57,567 nt of DNA, taken from assembly GCA_903887415.1 (NCBI GenBank), contig CAISPO010000047.1, forward strand, positions 1-57,567, written 5' to 3'. Source of the DNA: an uncultured Bacteroidota bacterium. GTDB lineage: Bacteria > Bacteroidota > Bacteroidia > Chitinophagales > Chitinophagaceae. Positions within the stretch are counted from its first letter, which is position 1; the number at the start of each line of letters is the position of its first letter. Positions 16,997-25,177 of this stretch are shown here, piece after piece. The position numbers were made by a program, and so were the translations under genes. The notes under the pieces are model-generated. The model saw nothing but the letters and a program-made list of their open reading frames with translations. It was not told where the DNA came from and ran no database searches.

Positions 16997-17194
16997 ATGA
17001 AAGCACAACACATATATTATGGCACCCGCCTCACCCGCCGCGAACAGGAAGTCTATAATCTTGTCGCCGCCGGTTTCAACACAAAGCAAATAGCCGGCAT
17101 TCTCTACATCAGCGAATACACAGTATCCAACCACCGCAAAAGCATCATGAAAAAGAAAGGTGTGCGTGTCAAGGAACTCGTGGGGTTAACATAA
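16997..17194 (+). CDS. Stand-alone LuxR-type helix-turn-helix protein
   Basis: A 65-residue protein that is essentially only a GerE/LuxR DNA-binding domain: LTRREQEVYNLVAAGFNTKQIAGILYISEYTVSNHRKSIMKKKG shows all four helices and the recognition helix TVSNHRKSI. There is no receiver or sensor domain, so it is not a conventional response regulator. It may act as a small regulator or form dimers with a larger partner. It has its own terminator (17211-17244) and a 150-base upstream spacer, so it is probably transcribed alone. Targets are unknown. Confidence 0.82.
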   Translation: MKAQHIYYGTRLTRREQEVYNLVAAGFNTKQIAGILYISEYTVSNHRKSIMKKKGVRVKELVGLT

Positions 17195-17210
17195 AAGAAT
17201 GTTTGAAATG

Positions 17211-17244
17211 AAAAATAGCTAATTGGACGAATAGCTATTTTTTT
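17211..17244 (+). terminator. Intrinsic terminator after the HTH gene
   Basis: AAAAATAGCTA (17211-17221) pairs with TAGCTATTTTT (17232-17242), followed by further T. The stem is AT-rich but long. Confidence 0.75.
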
Positions 17245-17405
17245 ATTTTGAACATAGTAGGTATGTTTACCCTGATTATAAAAGTAATTCGGGTGAATTA
17301 TGATTAAGGAAAAAAACGGCTTCGCCCATAGTGACGAAACCGGGACAAGCCGGCGATTAACAACAAATAGCGCAACATATTTTTTAACCTAAAACTTTTA
17401 AACTT

Positions 17406-18650
17406 ATGGCTAAGGCTAAGAAAACAACAAATGTTCCTGCTGGAGAACCCGTATTTGGTGAACAAATACCTACCAGCGACCCCACGAAAAACAAAATACC
17501 CCACCTTTCGGATGCGGCCCATTACAAACTGATGGTCAAGCAGGTTCAGCCTATTCCTGTACCAAAGGATGCAGGTAACCTGGTGATGACACTCGCGGAT
17601 GCTTATGGTAAGAATGGCCCGGCAATTACAAATGCCATTACCAAAGCAGGCCAGATCGTTTTTCATGCAGGCGGCGATACCGGGCCTACAACCGGGCCAA
17701 AAACTATTGAAGAAGTTGTTGACAAAATGGTACTTGATTATTCAGGAGAAGAGAAAGGCGAAGCGCCTTCTTTTTTCTTCCACCTCGGCGACCTCGTGTA
17801 TAGTTTTGGTGAATCCACCTATTATTACGACCAGTTTTTTGAGCCGTTCAGAAATTATCCTGCGCCGATTTTTGCCGTGCCCGGCAACCACGATGGCCTT
17901 TCTTACAAGGGGGACAGGGAAGCATATATGGCTGCATTCTTAAGAAATTTTGTAAGCCCATCGCCAGTCCCGTCACCCGATGCCGGCGGTCTCGGAAGAA
18001 CTACCATGACGCAGCCAGGAGTATATTTCGCACTTGATGCACCATTTGTAACCATCCTGGGGCTATACAGCAATGTATTGGAGGATCCAGGTGTTATCTC
18101 AAGTGAAGGGGGCAAGCTGCCGCTGACTGATGAACAGCTTGTCTTTTTGAAAGCACAGCTCGTGAGGTTAAAAGATGCTAAAAAATGTGTGATCATAGCA
18201 GTGCATCATCCGCCTTTCTCCTACGGTGGCAGTCATGGTGGCAGCCCGAAAATGCTGGCGGACATCGATGGTTGCTGCACTGATGCCAACTTCTGGCCAC
18301 ATGCTGTAATTTCCGGGCACGCGCACAGCTATCAGCGATTCTCAAGAACAATTTCAAAAAGTATAGCGAAAGGCAAGGCCGATTACGAGACCCCTTATAT
18401 AGTATGTGGTAATTCAGGGCATGGCCTAAGCAAAATAGGCGGTAAAAATGGCGCTACTTTAAGGGCGCCGGTACAAGTGAATGATAGCCTTGTTTTTGAA
18501 AATTACGATGATACGAACTTCGGCTATTTAAGAATAGTTTGCGATGCGGCACAATTGAGGATCGAGTATCACGACGCAGAGCCTAACGAAAAAACATACA
18601 GTGATGCAGTAACTGTGGACATAGCCAGCCATACGATCATAGCGAATTAA
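17406..18650 (+). CDS. Calcineurin-like metallophosphoesterase
   Basis: A 414-residue protein with the metallophosphatase motifs in order: HAGGDTG (a variant of the usual first D-x-H motif), FHLGDLVYSFGE, VPGNHDG, IIAVHHPPFSYGG and ISGHAHSYQRF. The His-rich HHPPFS and GHAHSYQRF motifs resemble purple acid phosphatase-related enzymes. There is no signal peptide: the N-terminus is basic and hydrophilic (MAKAKKTTN), so it is probably cytoplasmic, unusual for that group. The C-terminal 60 residues form a small beta domain. It stands alone between two terminators. The physiological substrate is unknown. Confidence 0.87.
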   Translation: MAKAKKTTNVPAGEPVFGEQIPTSDPTKNKIPHLSDAAHYKLMVKQVQPIPVPKDAGNLVMTLADAYGKNGPAITNAITKAGQIVFHAGGDTGPTTGPKTIEEVVDKMVLDYSGEEKGEAPSFFFHLGDLVYSFGESTYYYDQFFEPFRNYPAPIFAVPGNHDGLSYKGDREAYMAAFLRNFVSPSPVPSPDAGGLGRTTMTQPGVYFALDAPFVTILGLYSNVLEDPGVISSEGGKLPLTDEQLVFLKAQLVRLKDAKKCVIIAVHHPPFSYGGSHGGSPKMLADIDGCCTDANFWPHAVISGHAHSYQRFSRTISKSIAKGKADYETPYIVCGNSGHGLSKIGGKNGATLRAPVQVNDSLVFENYDDTNFGYLRIVCDAAQLRIEYHDAEPNEKTYSDAVTVDIASHTIIAN

Positions 18651-18683
18651 CGCGGGCCAGTTCTTTAAAGATCAGAGGTAACA

Positions 18684-18717
18684 AATACTAAAGCGGCCGG
18701 GAGGCCGCTTTAGTATT
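18684..18717. terminator. Bidirectional terminator
   Basis: A perfect 15-base stem, AATACTAAAGCGGCC (18684-18698) with GGCCGCTTTAGTATT (18703-18717), loop GGGA. It lies between the convergent metallophosphoesterase and DinB genes and can serve both. Confidence 0.88.
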
Positions 18718-18735
18718 ATTAGCAAAACAGTAAAA

Positions 18736-19263
18736 TTAATTCGCACTCGCCACTTCAGGCGCAGGCACATTCATTTCGTCATAGCTTGGGCCATACATAC
18801 CTGGCACATGCACATCGAGCAGGCGCAGGTAAACGCTGAGCTGGCCGCGATGGTGGTAGTGGTGGCTGAGGGCCATCGAACGTAGCACAGCAATCTTAGG
18901 CATCGAGAATATAACATGGTCGCCGCGCCGCAGGGTCCACATTTTACCGAAGTCTTCATCGCTGGCACTTTCCAGAGCAGCTACAGCTTTGTTTACGTTC
19001 TCATCCAGCTTAGCAAGCAGTTCGGCAGTAGATGTCGGTATTGTTGGCTTGTAGTTCATGGCGGCGAGATCAAGTTCCTCGGTACCCATGGTCATCGTGA
19101 TCCATCCTGGTAATTCGGCAATGTGGTTGGCGAGGTTGCCTAGTTTCATGGATTTGTCATGCGGTTTCCAGTCGTTCTTTTCTACCGGTACACGCTCCAG
19201 AATTTTCCTGGTGGAGGCGGCCTCCATCTTAAGTTCGGCTATTAAGCCTTGGTTGATTGACAT
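18736..19263 (-). CDS. DinB family protein
   Basis: A 175-residue four-helix protein of the DinB/YfiT type. The three-His metal site is recognisable: NHIAE with His47, and HHYHHRGQLSVYLRLL near residue 130. The helix order and the PGMYGPSYDEM ending match family members from Bacteroidota. The fold includes thiol-dependent transferases and DNA-damage-inducible proteins of unknown reaction; no substrate can be given here. It is monocistronic and shares a bidirectional terminator with the gene at 17406-18650. Confidence 0.9.
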   Translation of the reverse strand: MSINQGLIAELKMEAASTRKILERVPVEKNDWKPHDKSMKLGNLANHIAELPGWITMTMGTEELDLAAMNYKPTIPTSTAELLAKLDENVNKAVAALESASDEDFGKMWTLRRGDHVIFSMPKIAVLRSMALSHHYHHRGQLSVYLRLLDVHVPGMYGPSYDEMNVPAPEVASAN

Positions 19264-19328
19264 AGTTATTTATTTTTACGAAAATTAGGAAAAAAATCCC
19301 GTTCAGCATTTGATTTAACCTAAACTTC

Positions 19329-20393
19329 ATGTTAATGTGGCCAAGAAAAAACGCAATAGTTATTTTGATGCTGGCTTTCGCTGTGGTTGCAGGTTTTGCG
19401 GGCTGCGCTCAAAAAGCGGGTAACCACGAGATTGCAGTTGCATTCTATAATTGTGAGAACTTTTTCGACATTGTTCACAATCCCGCAAAGGAAGACGAGG
19501 ACTTTACGCCTGAAGGTAAGTACCACTACACGCAGCGCATTTATGAGCAGAAGCTGCACAACATTGCCACAGTGCTGCAAGGCATGGGCGGCGACGATGG
19601 CGCCGCTATTATAGGGCTGGCCGAGGTGGAGAATAGCACTGTGCTGGGCGATCTCGCCCACCAGCCGGAACTCGCAACACGCAACTACAAATACGCCTGG
19701 TTTGATGGGCCAGACCCGCGTGGTATAAATGTGGCGCTGCTCTACAACCCCCAATATTTCACGGTCATCATGGCAGAGCCTTTGCACGTGGACCTCTCCG
19801 CGTTAGCCGGTAAGTCTGTAACACGCGATGTGCTGCATGTATATGGTGTATTGGCCGGCGATACCGTTGACGTATTCGTGAACCACTGGCCATCGCGACG
19901 GGGCGGTGAAGAAGCCAGCGATGCTAAACGTAGCGCCGCCGCGCAGGTGGACAAAGATGCGATAGCCTCCATCATGAAAATCAGGCCCGGCGCAAAGATC
20001 ATCCTCATGGGTGACCTCAACGACAACCCCACCGACAACAGCATCACCACGGTACTTGGAGCCAAAGCGGAGCCAGCAGATGTACCTGAAACCGGCCTGT
20101 ACGACCCGTGGATCGACATATACAAGGGCGGAGGCGGCACAGAGACCTTTCGCGGCAGTTGGAACCTCTTCGACCAGGTGATCATATCGGGCGGCTTCCT
20201 GGCCGATAAGAATCACAAGCTGCATTACGAAAAGGCGGAAATATACAGGCCCGATTTTATTATAGACCACTACAAAGGGCATGATGGCGAGCCGCACCGC
20301 TCGTTCGTGGGCACGCACTGGATAAATGGTTACAGTGACCATTTCCCCGTTATTCTTTACCTTTCAAATTCAAAAGCCAAAATTCAAAATTAA
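19329..20393 (+). CDS. Endonuclease/exonuclease/phosphatase family lipoprotein
   Basis: A 354-residue protein. The N-terminus has a membrane segment ending in a lipobox-like GFAGCAQ, so it is probably a lipoprotein. The EEP fold is shown by FYNCENFFD (residues 38-46), IIGLAEVEN with the metal-binding Glu, VNHWPSRRGGEEAS, LMGDLNDNPTDN and a terminal YSDHFPVIL with the catalytic Asp-His pair. Such proteins cleave nucleic acids or phosphodiesters; the export signal suggests a role in scavenging extracellular DNA or phosphate, which is inference. The ATG at 19329 and another two codons later are both possible. Not closely linked to neighbours. Confidence 0.9.
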   Translation: MLMWPRKNAIVILMLAFAVVAGFAGCAQKAGNHEIAVAFYNCENFFDIVHNPAKEDEDFTPEGKYHYTQRIYEQKLHNIATVLQGMGGDDGAAIIGLAEVENSTVLGDLAHQPELATRNYKYAWFDGPDPRGINVALLYNPQYFTVIMAEPLHVDLSALAGKSVTRDVLHVYGVLAGDTVDVFVNHWPSRRGGEEASDAKRSAAAQVDKDAIASIMKIRPGAKIILMGDLNDNPTDNSITTVLGAKAEPADVPETGLYDPWIDIYKGGGGTETFRGSWNLFDQVIISGGFLADKNHKLHYEKAEIYRPDFIIDHYKGHDGEPHRSFVGTHWINGYSDHFPVILYLSNSKAKIQN

Positions 20394-20442
20394 AAAGATG
20401 GATTGCCGGAAGCGCCCAGTCACGAACTTTAGACTTTAGACA

Positions 20443-20856
20443 ATGAACGTTAACGAAGTACCCCAGGACCCCCGGAACATAAAGCCCGGAGATACGCTGA
20501 AGAAACTGGTGTATGCCGTGGATAAAGACGGCAAGTACACAGGTGTGAACTCTGCCGGCTGGGAAGCAGAGAATGTAGCCATAAAGCAGGCATGGGACGA
20601 CATAGATGAACACCTTGCTGAAACCGAAGCACAGGTGCGTGCAGGTACGCTTAGCCCCATTCCATACTTCATGCAGAAGAACCTTATGGACCTGGCCCTG
20701 CTGGCCCGCTACGCCGGCAAGTGGCAGTGGCAGGTAAAGCGTCATTTTAAACCCGGTGTTTTTAATAAGCTAAGCGCTGCTATGCTTGAAAAATACGCAC
20801 AGATATTTAACATTACTACCGCACAGCTCACAGGCTTCGGGAAAAATAATTCATGA
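20443..20856 (+). CDS. Conserved hypothetical protein, partner of the BtrH-like gene
   Basis: A 137-residue soluble protein, mainly helical after residue 40. It begins MNVNEVPQDPRNIKPGDTLKK, then YAVDKDGKYTGVNSAGWEAE, a pattern of charged helices (AWDDIDEHLAETEAQVRAG) and a C-terminal KLSAAMLEKYAQIFNIT. I do not recognise a named family. Its stop overlaps the start of the next gene (ATGA at 20853-20856), so the two are translated together and probably act in one pathway with the BtrH-like protein. Confidence 0.82.
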   Translation: MNVNEVPQDPRNIKPGDTLKKLVYAVDKDGKYTGVNSAGWEAENVAIKQAWDDIDEHLAETEAQVRAGTLSPIPYFMQKNLMDLALLARYAGKWQWQVKRHFKPGVFNKLSAAMLEKYAQIFNITTAQLTGFGKNNS

Positions 20857-21857
20857 GCAATACACCATACCTGCATCATCAGCATGCCCATTGCGAAAGC
20901 GGGGTCACTTCCAATCTCCTGGCCCACGAGGGCATCAGCATCAGTGAGCCCATGGCCTTCGGCATAGGCGCAGGGCTATTCTTCGCGCACCTGCCTATGC
21001 TGAAGGTGAGCGGTGTGCCCGGCACTACTTACCGCATATGGCCGGGCGCCATCTTCAAGCGTGTGGCACAGCGCCTGAATGTGACGATACATGCAGAGAA
21101 ATTCAGCAACCCCGACAAGGCCATGCAGGCACTCGATGCGGTACTGGCCACAGGCAAACCTGTGGGCATATTGGGCAGCGTGTTCTACCTGCCCTATCTT
21201 CCCGAGGCATTCAGGTTTCACTTCAACGCCCACAACCTGGTAGCCTACGGCAAGCAGGATGGTGAATATCTCATCAGCGACCCCATAATGGAGGATGTAA
21301 CCCGAATTGCACCCGCTGACCTCGTCAAGTCGCGCTTTGCCAAAGGAGTGCCGGAGCCCAGGGGGTATATGTACTACATTACCGGCACATCGAAAGACAT
21401 TGATATGGCGAAAGCCATAGAGCAGGGCATAAAGCAAACCTGCTTTTTCATGCTCGGGCCGCCGCTGCCATGGTTTGGCAACAAGGCTATTTTTACCCTT
21501 GCCAATCGCATCAGCGACTACCCTAAAAAACTGCCCCCCCGCAAGGCCGCCCTCTACCTGGGCAATGTGGTGCGCATGCAAGAGGAGATTGGCACCGGCG
21601 GCGCAGGATTCCGGTATATTTACGCTGCCTTTCTGCAGGAGGCCGGCCAACTGCTAAAGCGGGATGACCTCATTGCTTTTTCAGAGCGGCTTACGGCCAT
21701 AGGCGATGACTGGCGGCACTTTGCCTACAGCGCTGCCCGCATCCTCAAGGCCCGCCAGTCGGATATTGTTTCTTACGACGAGCTAAGCGAGCTGCTCCGC
21801 AAATGCGGCACCCAGGAAAAAGAGCTGTTCCAGGAGATGCGGAAGCTAAAGTGGTGA
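20853..21857 (+). CDS. BtrH N-terminal / DUF4872 domain protein
   Basis: A 334-residue protein. The N-terminal half has the BtrH-type Cys/His fold: HHQHAHCESGVTSNLLAHEGI (Cys14 as the likely nucleophile), SEPMAFGIGAGLFFAH, and a papain-like HNLVAYGKQDGEYLISDP segment with His and Asp. The C-terminal half (about 190-330) is helical and fits DUF4872. BtrH of butirosin synthesis transfers an acyl group from a carrier protein, so an acyl-transfer or amide-forming reaction is possible. In related genomes such genes often sit near ABC transporters, but none is present here. The gene is coupled to 20443-20856 by a 4-base overlap. Substrate unknown. Confidence 0.75.
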   Translation: MSNTPYLHHQHAHCESGVTSNLLAHEGISISEPMAFGIGAGLFFAHLPMLKVSGVPGTTYRIWPGAIFKRVAQRLNVTIHAEKFSNPDKAMQALDAVLATGKPVGILGSVFYLPYLPEAFRFHFNAHNLVAYGKQDGEYLISDPIMEDVTRIAPADLVKSRFAKGVPEPRGYMYYITGTSKDIDMAKAIEQGIKQTCFFMLGPPLPWFGNKAIFTLANRISDYPKKLPPRKAALYLGNVVRMQEEIGTGGAGFRYIYAAFLQEAGQLLKRDDLIAFSERLTAIGDDWRHFAYSAARILKARQSDIVSYDELSELLRKCGTQEKELFQEMRKLKW

Positions 21858-21983
21858 TCGTTTTGTTCGCAAACACAGAGACCGAATTTATGCTTGTGGT
21901 GACACCCACAGAACTATGTTAGCTGAATTTAGTCTGTGGCATTTTCGCACCCTCCGGGAGGCCGGATATTTAAAAAAATCACT

Positions 21984-21991
21984 TACCTTTG
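21984..21991 (+). promoter_or_regulatory. Candidate -7 box for the GtrA gene
   Basis: TACCTTTG followed by CACCC, the same wording as at 16089-16100. It lies 18 bases before the TTG start at 22009, implying a leader of about 10 bases. Confidence 0.5.
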
Positions 21992-22008
21992 CACCCTAAT
22001 TTTAACAT

Positions 22009-22515
22009 TTGCTTTCTAAGGCCAGAAATATCATAGTTGCGATTATAGATTTTTTCCATCGACCATTTGCCAAATGGATACCTACGCAAACTTTCCGTTA
22101 TCTCGCTTGCGGGGGTGGCAATACTGTTCTTGGCCTGGTACTGTACTCCGTAGTTTTTGTGGACGTGTTGCACCAGCACGACCTGCATGTAATGGGGCTT
22201 TTAGTGACTGCACGTGTTGCGGCACTGTTTACCGTGCTTTGCATCACTACACCATTAGGGTTCATGCTGTCCAGCTACGTTGTTTTCCCCGAATCGCAGA
22301 TACATAGCAGGATACAGGCTTTCCGTTATACAATGGCCACCATTACTTTTTTGCTGCTATCCTATGCTCTCACGAAGCTGTTTGCCGTTTGCATCCCCAT
22401 GGTGCGGGCAGATATAGCTAATATTTTCGTGTCCATTGTTACTGCCATACTCAGTTATCTCTCGCAACGCTTCTTTACTTTTAAGATCACGAAAGAAGAG
22501 GTGTCGGCTGAATAA
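22009..22515 (+). CDS. GtrA family membrane protein
   Basis: A 168-residue protein with four membrane helices and the GtrA signature near the N-terminus (TFRYLACGGGNTVLGLVLY). The third and fourth helices contain YTMATITFLLLSYALTKLF and the ending SYLSQRFFTFKI, as usual. GtrA proteins are thought to move lipid-linked sugars across the membrane. The only usable start is the TTG at 22009: a stop codon lies two codons upstream and no ATG follows until well inside the fold. A -7 box at 21984-21991 agrees with this short leader. It has no glycosyltransferase neighbour. Confidence 0.9.
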   Translation: MLSKARNIIVAIIDFFHRPFAKWIPTQTFRYLACGGGNTVLGLVLYSVVFVDVLHQHDLHVMGLLVTARVAALFTVLCITTPLGFMLSSYVVFPESQIHSRIQAFRYTMATITFLLLSYALTKLFAVCIPMVRADIANIFVSIVTAILSYLSQRFFTFKITKEEVSAE

Positions 22516-22786
22516 TTTTTCCTGTTTAGATTTTTCTGTACTTAGCCGCGTGCTGCTACTATTGGGCATCGTTGCCACGCTCGCTTCCTCTGGGGACTCT
22601 CAATATTTGGATTTAGCCATTTTTTATCAATCAAATTCATTACAAAGAATTAAAATATAATCGCAAATAAAGATACATACTCATTCGCAAGACTTCATGA
22701 ACGGCAAGGTTTTACTAAATTGAGCGTCAATTTGCTTTCGCGCGTGATTGCCACCTCGTTCATTCGGAGTTACTATCCTTTAAAAA

Positions 22787-23198
22787 TCAATAATTATCCA
22801 GAAATTCAATCGGCCTCAGGATAGGTATGCCCTGAAAAGGGTGCATCACCAGCAGATCAGCGTCACCAGATACACGGCAGCTCGCTTCCACTGCCAGAGC
22901 TAAAGAAAGATACTTATCATCTTTCGGGTCTCTGCATGCAGTTACATTGTTTTCTACAAGAACTGGCAGTGCGTTCGAGATAATATTTTCAATAAAAGCA
23001 AACCGGGTAGGAAAGCGGCAGGTATTTATCAAATTTTGAGCGTGAAAACACGCGCACATATTCTGCAGCAACTTCATCAGAAACAACCAAAACGCCCCTG
23101 GCCCTTGCTTTCTTCAATGCCTGTGCGGGTGTGCTTGAGTCATTAAATAAGGCGCTTAATAAAACGTTGGTGTCGAAAACGAAAAGATCACTCCTCAT
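22787..23198 (-). pseudogene. PIN-domain toxin, frameshifted
   Basis: The frame starting at the ATG at 23198 gives the PIN N-terminus (FVFDTNVLLSALFND, SDEVAAEYVRVF) but runs into TGA after YLPLS. A second frame, shifted by one base near 23008-23013, continues with the missing part: RFAFIENIISNALPVL, CRDPKDDKYLSLALA, SGDADLL and a normal C-terminus. Removing one base restores a protein of about 135 residues with all four PIN acidic positions. This is a recent single-base frameshift or a sequencing error. The intact protein would be an RNase toxin of the PIN (PF13470) family. The start overlaps the antitoxin stop by 11 bases. Confidence 0.85.
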
Positions 23199-23421
23199 CC
23201 TTCATCAACTCGTTTAATATTTCAGGAGTGAGGCCATTCTTTTTTGCCAATGCTGTTGCCTCGCCCATAATATCAAAAAGACGTTCATCGGGTGATTTTT
23301 TACTCAAAAAGGCTTGAAGCCAGGCATTAATATATTGCTCGGCTTTCTTTTTCTTTTCTTCATTGGCCTTTTCATAAACATGGGCCAGAGAAGAAGGAAC
23401 ATGGATGGATATCGTATTCAT
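23188..23421 (-). CDS. Antitoxin of a PIN-type toxin-antitoxin pair
   Basis: A 77-residue protein directly upstream of the PIN gene and overlapping it by 11 bases. The N-terminus MNTISIHVPSSLAHVYEKA looks like a ribbon-helix-helix DNA-binding segment. It is followed by a Lys-rich helix (EEKKKKAEQYINAWLQAFL) and an acidic C-terminal helix that would wrap the toxin. Gene order antitoxin-toxin and the overlap are typical of such operons. Since the toxin is broken, the antitoxin may now be dispensable or act only as a repressor. Confidence 0.8.
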   Translation of the reverse strand: MNTISIHVPSSLAHVYEKANEEKKKKAEQYINAWLQAFLSKKSPDERLFDIMGEATALAKKNGLTPEILNELMKDEE

Positions 23422-24056
23422 GCGCTGATTTTTCCTATATAAAGATACAAAAAAATGCTATTCTCATCCAGCACCACGAAGCAGACAGGAAAATTTGTGA
23501 ATATCTTCCTTGGCAGTCTTACTCATCCGGCACATTTCTTGCGGCATTATCGTGTGGCATTTTGGCGCTATCAGTTAGTGAAAGTATGGCATCATAACGG
23601 TTATGAATTACGACAAAATTTATATTGGCCGGCATCGAAAAAGCGCAACAAAAGCGTGCGATAAGAATGTGATACGCTTGTGATATTTTTAAAAACCCAA
23701 ACCACACATAAACAACGAAATAGCCGCAGTAATCCACAGAACTTTTTTTTCTGAAAAATTGTGACATTTTCATCGAAGCACAAACGACGTAATTTATAAC
23801 TCGCAAATACAGCTAGAGCACTTTGGAATAAGAATCATGGAAATCAAAACAATCAAGTGAATCAAGGTTCAGACAGTGGGTAACAATGGGAAATTTGAAC
23901 AAAAATTAATATCAGCCACCGTAAACCATTTCAGCAGATTAGCATGCCCCGCTTTTACCTTATTTTTTTTGATGGGGCGTTGGGGCATTGATACGAAATC
24001 AAATTTTTCATGTAGTTTGGCAAATCGTTCCACGGCATTGCTCAATACGTTTTTTT
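23422..24056. other. 635-base spacer between the TA module and the S1/P1 gene
   Basis: Divergent spacer without a convincing gene. Frames at 23455-23664 (+) and 23519-23806 (-) are short, overlap each other and have compositions unlike the neighbours. A sequence resembling a sigma-54 promoter lies at 23528-23543 on the plus strand. The remainder is AT-rich with no hairpin I consider significant; an unrecognised small RNA cannot be excluded. Confidence 0.5.
23528..23543 (+). promoter_or_regulatory. Possible sigma-54 (-24/-12) site
   Basis: CGGCAC, five bases, TTGC: this matches the sigma-54 consensus TGGCAC-N5-TTGC at all but the first base, with the required GG-N10-GC spacing. Transcription would start near 23554 and run toward the gene at 24057, 500 bases away. 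A single match in a spacer can occur by chance; the presence of rpoN in the window is the only context. Confidence 0.3.
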
Positions 24057-25061
24057 ATGAACAAGAAAATATTTATTACACTCTCTATTGCTGCCATAAT
24101 GGCTAGCAGTGTTGCAGTGTTTGGATGGGGGGTATGGGGGCATAATCATATCAACAAGGGTGCGGTGCTGAGCCTGCCGGCGGAGATGGGGATGTTCTTT
24201 TACAACCATTGCGATTTTATGGTGGAGGAGAGCACGGTGCCGGACATCCGCAAGCATGTGATGGCCGATAAGGCGGAGGGGTCACGCCACTACATAGACC
24301 TGGAGAGCTACGGCTACAGTGGCCGTGCTGGTATGCCACGCACTATGGACGAGGCGATAACGAAGTATGGCATGGACACGCTGCAGCGCCACGGACTGTT
24401 GCCATGGTATATACAGGACATGATGGCGAAGCTGACCGATGCCATGAAGCACAAACGGAAAACGGAGATATTGCTCCTCGCTGCTGACCTGGGGCATTAT
24501 GTAGCAGATGCGCACATGCCACTACACACCTCGCTGAACCATAACGGGCAACAGACAGGGCAACAGGGCATACATGCATTCTGGGAGTCGCAATTGCCGG
24601 AGCTGTTCGGGAAAAACTATCATCTTTATACCGGCCCGGCGCACTATGTAAGCGATATTGAAAAGGCCACCTGGGATATGATAGACAGCAGCCATAAACT
24701 GGTGGATACGCTGCTGCGCATAGAGTTCAAGATGCGCAAGGACAACCCGGAGGACAAGCAATATGCGATGGACGCGGACGGCAAGCGGGTGAAGAACAAG
24801 TATGGCGAGCCGGTGCACAGCTATGAATATGCACATGTGTATCATGAGCTGCTGAACGGCATGGTTGAAAAACAGATGAAGTCGGCGATAGCGGATATTG
24901 CTGACTTCTGGTACACCGCATGGGTAAATGCGGGAAAGCCCGACCTTGACGACCTGGATCCGGCATCTATGACGGACCGCAACAAGGCGGTGTATAAAGA
25001 AGACCTTAAGGCATGGAAAACCGGGAAGATAAAGGGGCTGAGGTCGGATAAGGAGTTTTAG
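24057..25061 (+). CDS. Secreted S1/P1-type nuclease or zinc phospholipase C family protein
   Basis: A 334-residue secreted protein. The ATG at 24057 gives a signal peptide (MNKKIFITLSIAAIM) ending before WGVWGHNHINKGAV. In this family the mature N-terminal Trp and nearby His bind zinc. Further ligand-type motifs are SRHYIDLE, AADLGHYVADAHMPLHTSLN and GIHAFWESQLPELF, the usual trinuclear zinc set. Members hydrolyse single-stranded nucleic acids or phospholipids; the sequence does not settle which. The last 40 residues (LDDLDPASMTDRNK and beyond) are polar. The gene is followed by an inverted CGCAAAG repeat and a DUF3810 gene on the same strand. Confidence 0.87.
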   Translation: MNKKIFITLSIAAIMASSVAVFGWGVWGHNHINKGAVLSLPAEMGMFFYNHCDFMVEESTVPDIRKHVMADKAEGSRHYIDLESYGYSGRAGMPRTMDEAITKYGMDTLQRHGLLPWYIQDMMAKLTDAMKHKRKTEILLLAADLGHYVADAHMPLHTSLNHNGQQTGQQGIHAFWESQLPELFGKNYHLYTGPAHYVSDIEKATWDMIDSSHKLVDTLLRIEFKMRKDNPEDKQYAMDADGKRVKNKYGEPVHSYEYAHVYHELLNGMVEKQMKSAIADIADFWYTAWVNAGKPDLDDLDPASMTDRNKAVYKEDLKAWKTGKIKGLRSDKEF

Positions 25062-25078
25062 GTTTCCGCTCGGGGGGT

Positions 25079-25160
25079 CACGCAAAGAGCGCAAAGGCAC
25101 TGCCCCGAACGAAATTATTTCTTTGCGACCTCTGCGTTTTTTCTTTGCGGTCTTTGCGTG
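25079..25160. repeat. CGCAAAG inverted repeat
   Basis: CACGCAAAGAGCGCAAAG (25079-25096) pairs with CTTTGCGGTCTTTGCGTG (25143-25160) at 17 of 18 positions around a 46-base middle that contains another CTTTGCGACCTCTGCG. It ends 17 bases before the DUF3810 start, so it lies in that gene's leader. Confidence 0.7.
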
Positions 25161-25177
25161 AAAAATTTCATAACAGA

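Noticed and set aside
23519-23806. 95-codon minus-strand frame in the 23.4-24 kb spacer
   Set aside because: Overlaps another frame on the opposite strand; no conserved pattern or leader.
25089-25102. Minus-strand GGCAG-N5-TTGC as a sigma-54 site
   Set aside because: It is part of the CGCAAAG inverted repeat and no minus-strand gene follows.
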